IMG/VR virus record: IMGVR_UViG_3300022929_002041
Span: 1 to 57,959 of that record
From: a virus
DNA length: 57,959 nt
Strand: one strand, 5' to 3'
Translations under genes and position numbers: made by a program
Notes under the pieces: model-generated
Seen by the model: the letters and a program-made list of their open reading frames with translations, nothing else
Told to the model about the DNA's origin: nothing
The model's database searches: none
Shown here: piece after piece, positions 18,501 through 30,500 of the stretch
Position numbering within the stretch: the first letter of the stretch is position 1
Layout: each line of letters begins with the position of its first letter

Positions 18501-21500
18501 TGAAAAATCAAACAAGTAATATGTTACACCAGTAGAAAGTCCTGATCCGCCTGGAACAGAATTAAAGACAATAGGCATCCCGGCATAAAAATTAAATGTT
18601 CCTTTGTCTTGGTCACTTAATGCAATTCTGTTGTCTGTGCCTTGTGCGTTGTCACCTGCAATAGTAGCATAACATGTTCTATCAAGTGTATTTGTTAACA
18701 CTCCTGTATTGATGTCTGTATAGTATGCAGACGTATTATACATTGTAAACTTCTGGCCGTCAACCTGACCCGGTGATACGGGAAGTGAAACGTGCATTAA
18801 CATAGAACCAGTTGCTGTACTTAATTCTACTGTATCTTTCTGATTGGTTAATAATGCTGAGCCTGTTGTTACTGTAGATAAGGTTAGTGGCGATACGTTT
18901 ACACTAACTCCAATTTTTAATTCAGTTGTTGACACAATTTCATTTACATAGTATACTGTACCTGATGTAATTCCGCCAAAGTCTGTAATTTTATTACCAC
19001 TTGCATCCAGCATCATATTAAATATAACTGGATCATTTACTGAGAAGCCTGTAGTGTCAGCAACAGTAATAACATCTGTGGTAGCAGTTGTAGCACTCAC
19101 TGTGGTTGTCAGAGCCGTTTCTGTAGTACCTAACGTGATTGTTTGCTCGTCTACTACTGTTGTTACATAGTATACATCATTTTCTTCTATGCCGCCAAAT
19201 ACGTCACCAGTAAAGAATAATGAAATGCCTTGATAAAATCCATCAGTGCCGCCTGTACCTACAACACTTTGTGGAATAGTAACTTTGTTAGTAACTGCTT
19301 CTGTTGCTGTTGCTGTCAGTAAGCCTGGGTAATTAAGAGTAACTACTGCTGTATCCGTGACTTCACCTGCATATGCAAACATACCTGCACTTGGTGCAGT
19401 TGCATCTGGTAGAGTTTTAACTGCTCCACCGGGTGTTTCACTGATTGTAAAGTCTGTTACATTGACAACAGACTCTACATAATAGACTTGCTCATCAACA
19501 ATGCCACCGATTACTGCTCCAGTAAATTTAATTGGCATACCTACATAAAAACCTATAGTTGAGCCTGATGCATTAAGTTCACCATTGTTTTCATCGTAAG
19601 GATCTAATCTAATAAGATTGCCTGTTGCTTCTGTTAACTCTACTGTGCGTTTAAATTCTGTATAATAAACGTCATTATCATTAGTAACATTAACTATTTC
19701 AAAAATTGCACCTTGGGCTGATGCAGATATGTCTGCTATCGGCGGTTGTGTTGCTTGTAATGAGATAGACGAACTTGAAACGTTTTCACTGTTAAAATAA
19801 GACCCTGCAAAGAATGAACCATAAAAAACATTTGCTTCCCAATCTAAAATTTGGCTAGTATAAGTTGTTCTATCAAAACGGATTGCAATTTCATTTTCTC
19901 TTGTAGGTACTGAACTTGTAATTGCAGATGCTTTTGCACCCAAATTAAGAGCAAAGTCACCGTCTGTATTTCCTGCACTAAGTTTTACTCTATTTGTTTC
20001 ATTAACTGCATCATCATAACTAGTATACAATCCAACTATAGTTGTTGGAGTTGTTTCTAATACATTGATGTAGTACCATTGTCCGTTGACTAATCTATCT
20101 ACTGAGGCTCCAGTAGTACTATCATCTTTATATTGTATTAAATTACCAGTTTGCAAACTTGGTGCAAACAATTTAATCGTATGCAACGTAGAGTTAATAT
20201 CATCATTAGTAAAGAAATATTGCTCTGCTGGTGCAATTCTAATTTCTGGTAATACAGCATACCCTTCTCCGGGATTTATTACGTTCACACTGATTACACT
20301 ATCAACACTCATTACTGCTTCAAGTTCTGCTTCAACTCTTGGTGCTGGATATTTTTCTAAATCAATGTATGCTGTTATCTTGGGCGGTTCTATATAATTT
20401 TTTCCACCGTCAAGTATTACCACTGCAGGCAAATCAATAATAATTTTTGCGCCAGGTAAATGTGTAGTCGGAGTAGTTCCGTTTAAGCCTCTTTGTAATC
20501 CACCAAGAGTATTTAAAGCACGATCAACAAAAGAGTAACTTATAATTTCGTCATCTATTTGTATTGTGCCGTTAATCGGGAAACCCTGAGCATTATCTAC
20601 CATTATTAAAACTGAACCAATTGTCATATATTCATTTAATTCAGTTATTTCGTAATCTGTTTGTCCAACTATAGATAATCCATAGTTGTTATACCAATTT
20701 TGATATTGTTCTTTTTGCCATATGGCGTCAGTTGGTAAGAATTCATTTGTTCCGTCAACGTTTTCGTATACTAATTGAGGAGAAATATAAGATTGAGTTG
20801 ACTCATTCCATTCAGCAGGTAAATCAAAGTCTGTTATGTTTCCTGCATATGTATCGATACCGGTATACTTAAATAAGAAGTCTTTAATTACTACATGATA
20901 GGGTTTTGCTTCATTAATATACCCAGACAAGAACTCTTGGTTGTCTTGTTGATAATTCTGAATTGGTTTTAGTTCTCTAATAACATGAGATACATCTACT
21001 AACGATGTTTTATTCAACCAAGGTAAATAGTTTTGTGATTCATCTGTTTCACTTTGAATATATTCAAACAAAATAATTAATGACTTGTTTCTAAATTCAA
21101 CTAATTCATCAATATAAATTTGTTCGTTTAATGCACGAATAATCCAACGTGTTTCTTCACTTGGATATTCATCAAAATCTGTTGTGTCAAAGAAATTATC
21201 TCCGAAACCTGTTTTGCCTGCGGCGTAGTCCCAAAGATATGTTTTAAATTGTATTGTTCCGTTTTCTAAACCTATACGAGTCCAAACACTGTTACCATCG
21301 TAACGATACATTTCCCATTTACTGTCGCCGTTTGCTTCTACTGTAGCAATAGTGTTTATATCTACATTTAGTTTTGCAAGGTCTGCATAGGTTGCAACAC
21401 TAACCGTTGATTTAGTATTGTTGTTATATTGTCCTACAGGGTTAGTTGTAGGTAACCACCAATTAACATACTGCCAATAATCTGCTGTGTCGTAAAATTC

Positions 21501-24500
21501 TCCAGTAGCAAATAAGTATGTTGCATCTTGTCTTGTTTCTGAAATTGGATATTCAGCAAGAACTTTGTTTGCATATTCTAAATAATTTTTTAACCCTAAG
21601 AATCTACTAAAGAAGAAACTTTGTCTTGGACGTGCTAATACTCCTGACTGCACTGCTTTTGGTAAATATGGATTAGGTACAACTTCACCCACTTCATCTA
21701 CACCCGATAATGAATCTAGTAAACGATCATAAAGACCTTCTGGTCTGTTAGTTGAAGTTTGTGGACCGAATTTAGGTAGACCCGGTAAGAAATCATCTGG
21801 CTCACCGGCTTTAATTAAATTAAATTCTTGGTGTGAAGGATCGTCATTGTTTCCTTCTGCATATCCTATATGGAATACACTATCAGTTGTGTTTATATAA
21901 GGTTGTGTATTATATAAAGCAAACGTATTTTGTAATAAAGGTGCAAAGTATGCGATGCCGGATCTAGTAGGATTAGCAATGTATGTTTGCAATGTAGCAT
22001 CACTTAATGTTTTGCCTATAGATGTTTCTACTACATTTGTATTGCGTACCCAGAAATAGTAACAAGGTTGAACAGTGTTGGTTGCATTAATATCTGTTTC
22101 AACACTATACTTTGTATTTGATTTCGGTACGCCCGGGCCACGATATTGTGCGGGTGGTCTAGTTGATTTTACCCAAGTATAACATGCAACTTGAGAGCCT
22201 GGGAATACTCTACCCCAAAACCTAGCATTGTATGCTACATCATTTTGATGATAATTCATCCATCTTACTTTTGATGTATCAAACCAAATATGACCCTTTT
22301 GATTTGCACCCCAAGTTAATCCTGAATTTAGTTCTCCTACAGCACTATTATATGTTGCTGGATCGACACTATTAATATAGTCGATATTTTCTCTGACTGC
22401 ACCTAATAATTTTTCTTGCATCGGATCCATATAATCTAAATTGATTAATGTATCATTTGTTTCTGCACTATAAACTTGTGAATTTTGTATTCTACTGATG
22501 TCTACTATAGGGGAAGACTGTCTATAAAGTGCCCAGTCTTTAGCAGTACCTGAATTTTTAAATAGTGTTATCTGTCCTTCTAAGTCACCGACACTTAAGT
22601 TCGGTGTACCAATAATAACTTGATTGTTAGTAAAGTCTAATGCAGTTGCGTATTGAGGTTCAAAGCCATAATTTTGCTCTTGGCTATTTAAGTTTTGTGC
22701 ATATATAAACTTGCCAGGATCAGCAATTGATCCGTTGTAGTTTGCAAGATAATCATACATGTAAAGTGCGCCTGCATTATCCCATGTATCTACCCAACGA
22801 GTTGCATTGTTATCAAAAATTGTATCGTTGTCTAAATTTTCATCATCAATAAAGTCAAACGTAGTTGCTAAAAATCTTGTTGATACTGGCGCAGAAATTA
22901 CTACTGAATCACTTTCATTAAATTTAATTGTGTTACCAAATAATGTTCTGCTTACATTATGAGGTGCAAAGATTGTTTGTGTTTCTGAATATATTTCTAA
23001 TCCAAGTTCACTGAATGTATTTGTATTCGGTGCTTGTAATAATAATTTTTCATTTACTAATGCTAAACTTGCATCAATGATTGAAATAATAAGTTTACCA
23101 TCGGATGCACTTGCAGTTATATTTGTAATACCATATTGATTGATAAGATTTGCAACCGTTGTTGCATTGCTACCACTTGCTAACTCTACAAGATAACCAT
23201 TAATTAGTAGTTTTCTATCGGCTGTAAGTAAGCAATCACTAGTACCTATGACAGTGCCATATTTGCCTCCGCCATTAGTATATCTATAAACAGTACCGTC
23301 TGTTTGTTTTTCGCCGTTGATTCTTATTTCACCGGGTGCACCTATTAAAAGTTCACTACCATATGAAGTCATGTCAGAATCATAACCCATAAATGTACCA
23401 ACTCTTTCATCAGCATATGACACCATTGTCTGTACCCATTGAATATTACGAGTACTAATATTAATAATGTCTCCTGCTCTAATATCACCAAAGTATCTAA
23501 AGTCTGATGTACCGCCACCAACTGCATAATTGTCGTCATCAACAACTGTGCCATTTACCGAAACTAGTAAAGGTTCTGTTTGTACGTAGATATCAAAGTT
23601 AACAGTATCATTCGTAAATGTTAAAGTAGAAGAACTTGATCTGCTTTCTTTTAATTTAAATGTGTTACCAGAAATATCAGACAAGTAATAGACTTGATTA
23701 GGTGTAATTCCTGTATCTCCAAAATCTCCGCCTTCATTGAATGCTACAGGATCATTATTATTAAATCCTGTCATTGTTGCGTTAGCAGTAATAACACTTG
23801 ATGCTACTGCACTTGCACTTCTACTTGTAAACGATGTAGTCCATGCTAATGGATACTGTTGTGGTTGATTGGGTATTGCAGTGTATTGTGATTCTATATT
23901 TTGTACTAAACGTGAGTACACAAAATTCTTACCCCAATTAACTTTTGAAGTTGGAGAAGGGGTATTAGGCGCGCCAATCGATATAGTGTCTCCATTGCTA
24001 TCACAACTTACAGAAAAACCAAAGTTATCTCCTGCAGTTGCATTAACTGGGGCGAGAGTGCCATCGATATCACTTAACGCCTCATATGAAATTTGATTTG
24101 CTGTACCGGTGCCTGTTCCTACGCCAGTTGCATTAAAAATTATTCCTACTTTGTTTTCTACAGCACCTATTGCTGTAAAGTCAGTTGTTCCTACAGCAGT
24201 AATTTCATATGTTTCACCTATATTAAAGTACCCTGCAGTTAAAGGTATGCGTTGTCTTCCATATACTTGTACTGAATTATTACTAGGGTTACCAGCAAAA
24301 ATAAAGTTTTGATCATTACTGATTGCAAGACTTGTACCTGAACTAAATGTTGCTGTAAAAGATTGCAACTCTAAGATGTCATCAGTTAATACAGAATCAT
24401 TTAAAGTATAAATTCTAAGTGTTGATGTAGTTAATGATGTTTCGGGTTCACTAATAACAAATAAATTATCAGAGTATGCAATTGCTGTACCGAATGATGC

Positions 24501-27500
24501 AGACTCTGTTAAAAGACTTCCGGTGTCTTCATCAAATGCATTTGTTTGAGGATTTAAACCATAACGATAAACTTTACCTGCGGCTGAGTCTCCTATTAAA
24601 TAACCCATTCTTGGAGTGTATGCTACCGAACTACCGAACTCTTGTCCATCAGTACGATTTAAATTGTTTGTTAAACTATAATTAATTGATTTACGATATA
24701 CTCCCCAATCGCCATCACTTGCTTCGTCTACCCAAACAGTATTTTTTGAAAACTCTGCTTCAAGTAAATCTAAATCTACAATTTCTCCTGGCTTTGATAC
24801 ACGTTGATCAACAAATGTCAATCCTAATCCAGATGCATTAATTGGAAACGTTGATGCATTTTCTAAATCTAATGTTAAGTTAATTATAATTTGATTATTA
24901 TTAGGAACCTTAGTTACAATATAATATCCATTAACATTTGGTGATACTTCTATAAATGCTACTGCATCTAATACCGACAAGCCATGTCTTTGTCTAAATG
25001 TAACTGTAGTCGTATTGTCATTATTTGGTTGTACTTGTGAAACTTGTCCAACTGGCTTAATTGAATAGACTCTCCAGTGTTCTTTAAAGTTAGCAATCCA
25101 CATATAATCTCTTACATAAAATTGCTGAAGAGGAATACGTCTACCATTAACATTAGTTGCTCTATTACTTAAAGACCTAAAGTCATAAGCGGCCATTTTG
25201 ACATCGTTATAATTTACAAAACCTGCAGTAGGGTAAAGACTTAGTGGGTCTTCACTTTGTAATGTAGATAAAATATTAGGACCTTCAATAGGTCTTGCAT
25301 AGTTAAATAAATTGTGTACTGATACTTCTTGTTGAGAGCCAATTGTTGGCATACCTTCAGTTAAAGATACAATCCCTGGATTACCTGTTAATTTTGCTTG
25401 ATCTAATTTAAAGTCAACAAAATTGTTGTTTAATGTTCCGCCGAACTCTCCAGACAGAATAGCCCAGTTTTCATAAACATCATAATCAATGCCACCAGTA
25501 GGTAATTGCGTTCCTTTAAATGCTGATACTGCGTTTGTTGTACCTTTAGTTTCAATTAAATTTTTATAAACGTTTACCTGAGTAATATCTGATAAATTTA
25601 CACTTGCCAAATAATCTCTAGGTCTAAAGCCAATTAATGAAAATGACAATTGATCAGCATCGTTTTCTAAGTTTGCTTTTGTACTATTATAGTACAGTGT
25701 ACTTTCATAAGAACGTGTTGCAGAGTTAGGCAACAAGCCTTTTTGTATGTCATTATAATCTGTTTCTGTCCAGTCAAGTTCTACAAATGTGGCACTTGGT
25801 TCGATTGTTTTATTAGCAATAAAATATTTGTTTTTGTATCTAACAATTTCACCTTTTGCATATTTAAATGCAACTTGCCATTCTTTAATATTATCTTGGT
25901 TAAGAATAAAACCAGAAGCATTAACTGTGCCATTCCATTCAGCAGTTTTAGTACCGCGTAAGTAAATACGATTCTGTCTTAAGCCTGTTACCAAATTATA
26001 AATGACATCATTGAAAACTGTATTGTTATCGAATACAATACCATGTTCGATACTAGACATATTGAATTGACCATACCCCATAGTATCGCCTACATTCAAA
26101 GTTTTAACTTGGAACTTAGTGTCTAATCTTTCTATTGCTAAATCTTTAGTTGCAATAGGATACAAGTTTTGATTTAATAAAAAGTTATCTTGTTCGACTG
26201 TAAGTGGCTGAACAACAAGACTATCTTTTTCAATTTTTAAATTTTGTGCAGACGGATTGACTGTTATAATTGACCCGTTTTCCCAATTAAATTGTGTCCA
26301 ATAGAGATACTCTCGTATCATTGTGTTCCAATTTATTTCTGCACCGTTTTCAATTAAATCAAACTTCATACCCTTACGTTGTAACCAAGCGCCATAACTT
26401 GCTAAGAATTGTGAAAGGGCTTGATATGTATAGAACTGTGTACCGTAAGGGACAATTTTTTCATCTGTTTTGGATTGGGTATAGTCGTTTGCAATTTCAA
26501 CTACATATTCGTCTACTTCGACTTTACTTTTGTTTCCATTACTAATAGGAGTATCGGTAGTAAAGTATGCTTGATCTTGTGAATTACCAAATACTTTCCA
26601 ACCGTTTGGTACAATTTGAATTAGAACACTTGAAAATTTAATTTGATCGTTAGGTTGATTGTCGTGTAACAATACAGCATAACTTTCATCTGGTATCAAC
26701 AATGATGAATTATCAGAGTTAGGCGTTGCTTTTTCTACAAAGAATTTTAATAATGTCTTATCACTAAAGCCTGCTAGTCTATAAATTAAACGAACATCTA
26801 CGTTGTTTAATACTCTTGTAATATCTACAGTTGCATCCACGCCTTGTTGTTTTTCAAAATCAACAATCCAGTTTATATAACTTGTTTTTGCGGTACCGTT
26901 TCCATAAATATCAATTGCACTAATGTTTAAATGACTTCGATCATTTACTAGATACTGATTAAATTCTGTGTTAAATTTGTAGTTGTCTAAGTCTGCTCCT
27001 AAGTTAAAAAACTGTGAAGGCTTAGTTAATGCAAATATTCGCATTAAGTCGAACGGATAAGATGAACTTCTTCTGTATGAGAATTCTGCCGGAGCGTCAT
27101 CTCCTACTTTCCAATCACGTTGTAGAGTGTTAGAATCATATGCACCTACTAGTGCATCAAACGGAGATAAAAGATCACCATGTTCATCTACAGGAATAAT
27201 TTTGCTTAAGCCTGGTCGTTTTAATTCATCAATAGTAATACTTGTTGTTCCACCTGCATTATAAATAATACCTGCTTCGATGTCTCCCCACATAATACCG
27301 TTTTCACTTGTGTACGGAGCAGGTCCATAACGACTAGTCCACCAACTAGGCATTTCAGTAAATCCTAACATTTCCCATGGTGCTATGTTTGGCTGAGATG
27401 TTCCATAGAAATATTCATAGATACCTCTCCAATAACCTTGATCAATTGGTGTATTAGTTAGTTTATTTCCTGATTGAAAATAGTTCCAACTAAATTGATT

Positions 27501-30500
27501 GCTTTTGGTATATCCTGTTTGTGTTTTATAATCGATTCTATTTTGTCCAGCCCAATTTAAAAACTGTGAACTGTAAATTTTTAAATAGTCTTCAGTCGAA
27601 TATGTTGACTCTCTAAAGAATCCAGGTAGCACTTCATAACGTTCAATAGGAACAAGTGTGCTTAATTTAATATTATTATAAATTCTAGTTTCAAATTCTA
27701 ATAATGCTTGATCTCTAAAATCAGTAAGACCTGTTTCTGGAGTATAATCAATAGTATACAAAGATGTATACGACCCATCATGTCCTCTCAACATATATGT
27801 TGGTGTTTGATAATTCGGATCTAATACTACTTCAGGTTTCCATTTAGGATACATGCCCAATTTACTAGGAGTGTTAGGTACAAAGTTACCATATGTTTGA
27901 TTGTATTCTTTAATAGTAACAACATCACCTGCTTGTAAATCTTTTGTTACTGTCAATGAAGGCGCAGTTGTTGATACAACATAATCTACATCTCTAATCA
28001 ACTGAGATGTCGTAGTAACGCCTGAAGTTGTCCTTGTGAGATAAACTAAGACACCTTTATAATTTGCTTTAGTAAAGTCATACGTTTGGGCTAGAGGGTA
28101 AATGGACTCTTGCAATGCGTTTGCAAACGTATATGTATTTGTTTTGTAGGGTGCTTGTGATGGTAACATGTCTGACCAAAAGAAAGAATCTTGTTCAGAC
28201 TTTGCTGATACCATTTGTTCTAATGCTGTATCTAAAATATAACTAGGTTCAAATCTACGTTCCCATTCGATATCATTTACAGTTTTTACAAGTTGTTGCT
28301 TGTATTGAATATATTGATCAGAATTGTATTGGAGTGCATTAAACAAATTATGTTCAGACTTACGCAAGAACACACTAGGCAATACCAATGATGCAGAGTT
28401 TTGAATAATCTTTGTGCCGTACGGCACTAAATTACCTAAGTCTCTTAAATTGTTTGATCCAAAGATTGTACCTTCTGAGTTTGGATTGTTAATAAAGATG
28501 TCTTGGTATTGTGATCTAATGTCACCAATGTCTGCAATTTCTAAATCTGTATTAAAAGGGTTGTTACTTAAATTAATAGGTATACTATAATATGCAGTAT
28601 CAGATGTTTGATTACTGAGTACTAAAATTTGTACAGGTGTATCTACTGTTGGTGCAGTATTTAATTTAATTTTTGTTGTCGTGTCTGTTTCAGTAACTGT
28701 GTATGTAGACTCTAATTGATACACATTGTTTACATACACTTGTATGCGTGGCCATGAGTCATCAGACTCAGGAATCACAGCAACATCACACGTGAACGAG
28801 GCTTCGGACCCTTTACTATATTCTAATTCAAATATTTGATACTGAACTGAGGGGGCAAGTGCTGTTTGCCAGCCCAACTCACGTGTTTTGTCAGTCCGTG
28901 TAGTATAATTATACACGTAACCTGTATTGACTTTTTCAGTTACTGGCGTTGATCCAGTAACATATGAAAAAGAGTCAACATTAAGAGAGCAATCAAAACT
29001 AATATCTCCCACATTGTCTACTGCCGAGTAACGTAATGGGAAGCCAAGTATAGCATCGTTGACTCCTGTACCTCTACCGTAAGCAAATAGTTTATTACCT
29101 AAAAATGATGTGCCTTGATAGACTGAAGCATCTCCAAATGATACTCCGTCTTTGTCAAAGATATCAAATTGCGGTGCTTGGTTGACTGTAAGTTTTTGTT
29201 GTGCTTCTTCCCATGCTGTTCCATCAAACCAAAAAGTAGAACCTTGATAATTATATCCTCTGAGTGCTACTGTTTGATCGTCAACTAAACAAAGAGAATC
29301 TTCTGCTTCAGTCAAAGTTATAACTGGTGTAGATCCAAATGTAATCGTTGAGAAACCAACAACATAAATTTTATTTCTAACTTCTAAATTAGTGTCTGCT
29401 GTAAAAACAATTCTTGCACCAGAGAATAATTCATAATTGTTTACTGTTGTGTCACTACCTACAATTGATACGTTTGTTTGACCAACTACTGTTGAGTTAG
29501 CAAACTCAACTGTTAAAACAGTATTAGTACCAACTTCTTCAATATTGGTAATTTGCGTGTTGTTTGGTAATGCAAAGTTAGAGTCTGTTACATACATATT
29601 AACATCAAATGATGTAAAGATATCTGCTGTAGGAATAGTAATCGTTGTGCTGGTTCCTGTAACCCCTGCAATTGTCGCAGTGTAACTTGTATATGTTTCG
29701 ATGTCAGGATAATATTGTTGTTTGTTTGCAACTTGATCAAATGCATTTGTTGTTCTTGTATCAATAAAGTCTACTGGTGCTTTGGCATTTGTACCAGCAT
29801 CAAATAGTTTTAAGTTTGGATAAAACTCAATAATCGGACGTTTTGCTTTGTTTGCTCCTGTTGCATAAGTCGTAACAATCGACGGATCTTCATTATAATC
29901 AGCAGTTGCATTTATGACATCAATGTGAAACCATCTATTAGAACGTGACCATGCATTTCTGTTAATAGAGTTTCTACCGATTGTAATATAATCTTGGTCG
30001 ACAGGAATAAACAATTCTGTATCAAAGTTACCAATCGAATATGGCAACGAGTCATAAGGAATATAATTTGTTCCTGTAAAATCCTCAGGTACTGTTAGGT
30101 CTGTTGTAGGAATCAAATTAATAGATTCGCCAACACCTTGAACATAATATTCACCTGTCAAATATTTTGACGGTACAACGTCTCCGTCAAATTGTACTTT
30201 TAATCCGTTTGTAAATACAACTTCATTTGTTGATGTAAATGTTTTTTGACCTATAATATCTTCGTCAACGTTTAATGTGTTTGTTAAATTACTTTCAATT
30301 AATTTAATTGTACCAACTTTATTTGGGTTTGTGCCATCTTGGTAATATAATGTATCTAACAATGCTGAAAGATAAGGTATCTTTGTAATTTCACCACTTA
30401 GTGATCTATAAAAATCTAAGCCAATAAATTCTGTACCAAATTGAGCAGTAATTTTTTCTTCAGTTGGAATAACTCCAGCCGGAATCAAACGAATTGTAGG

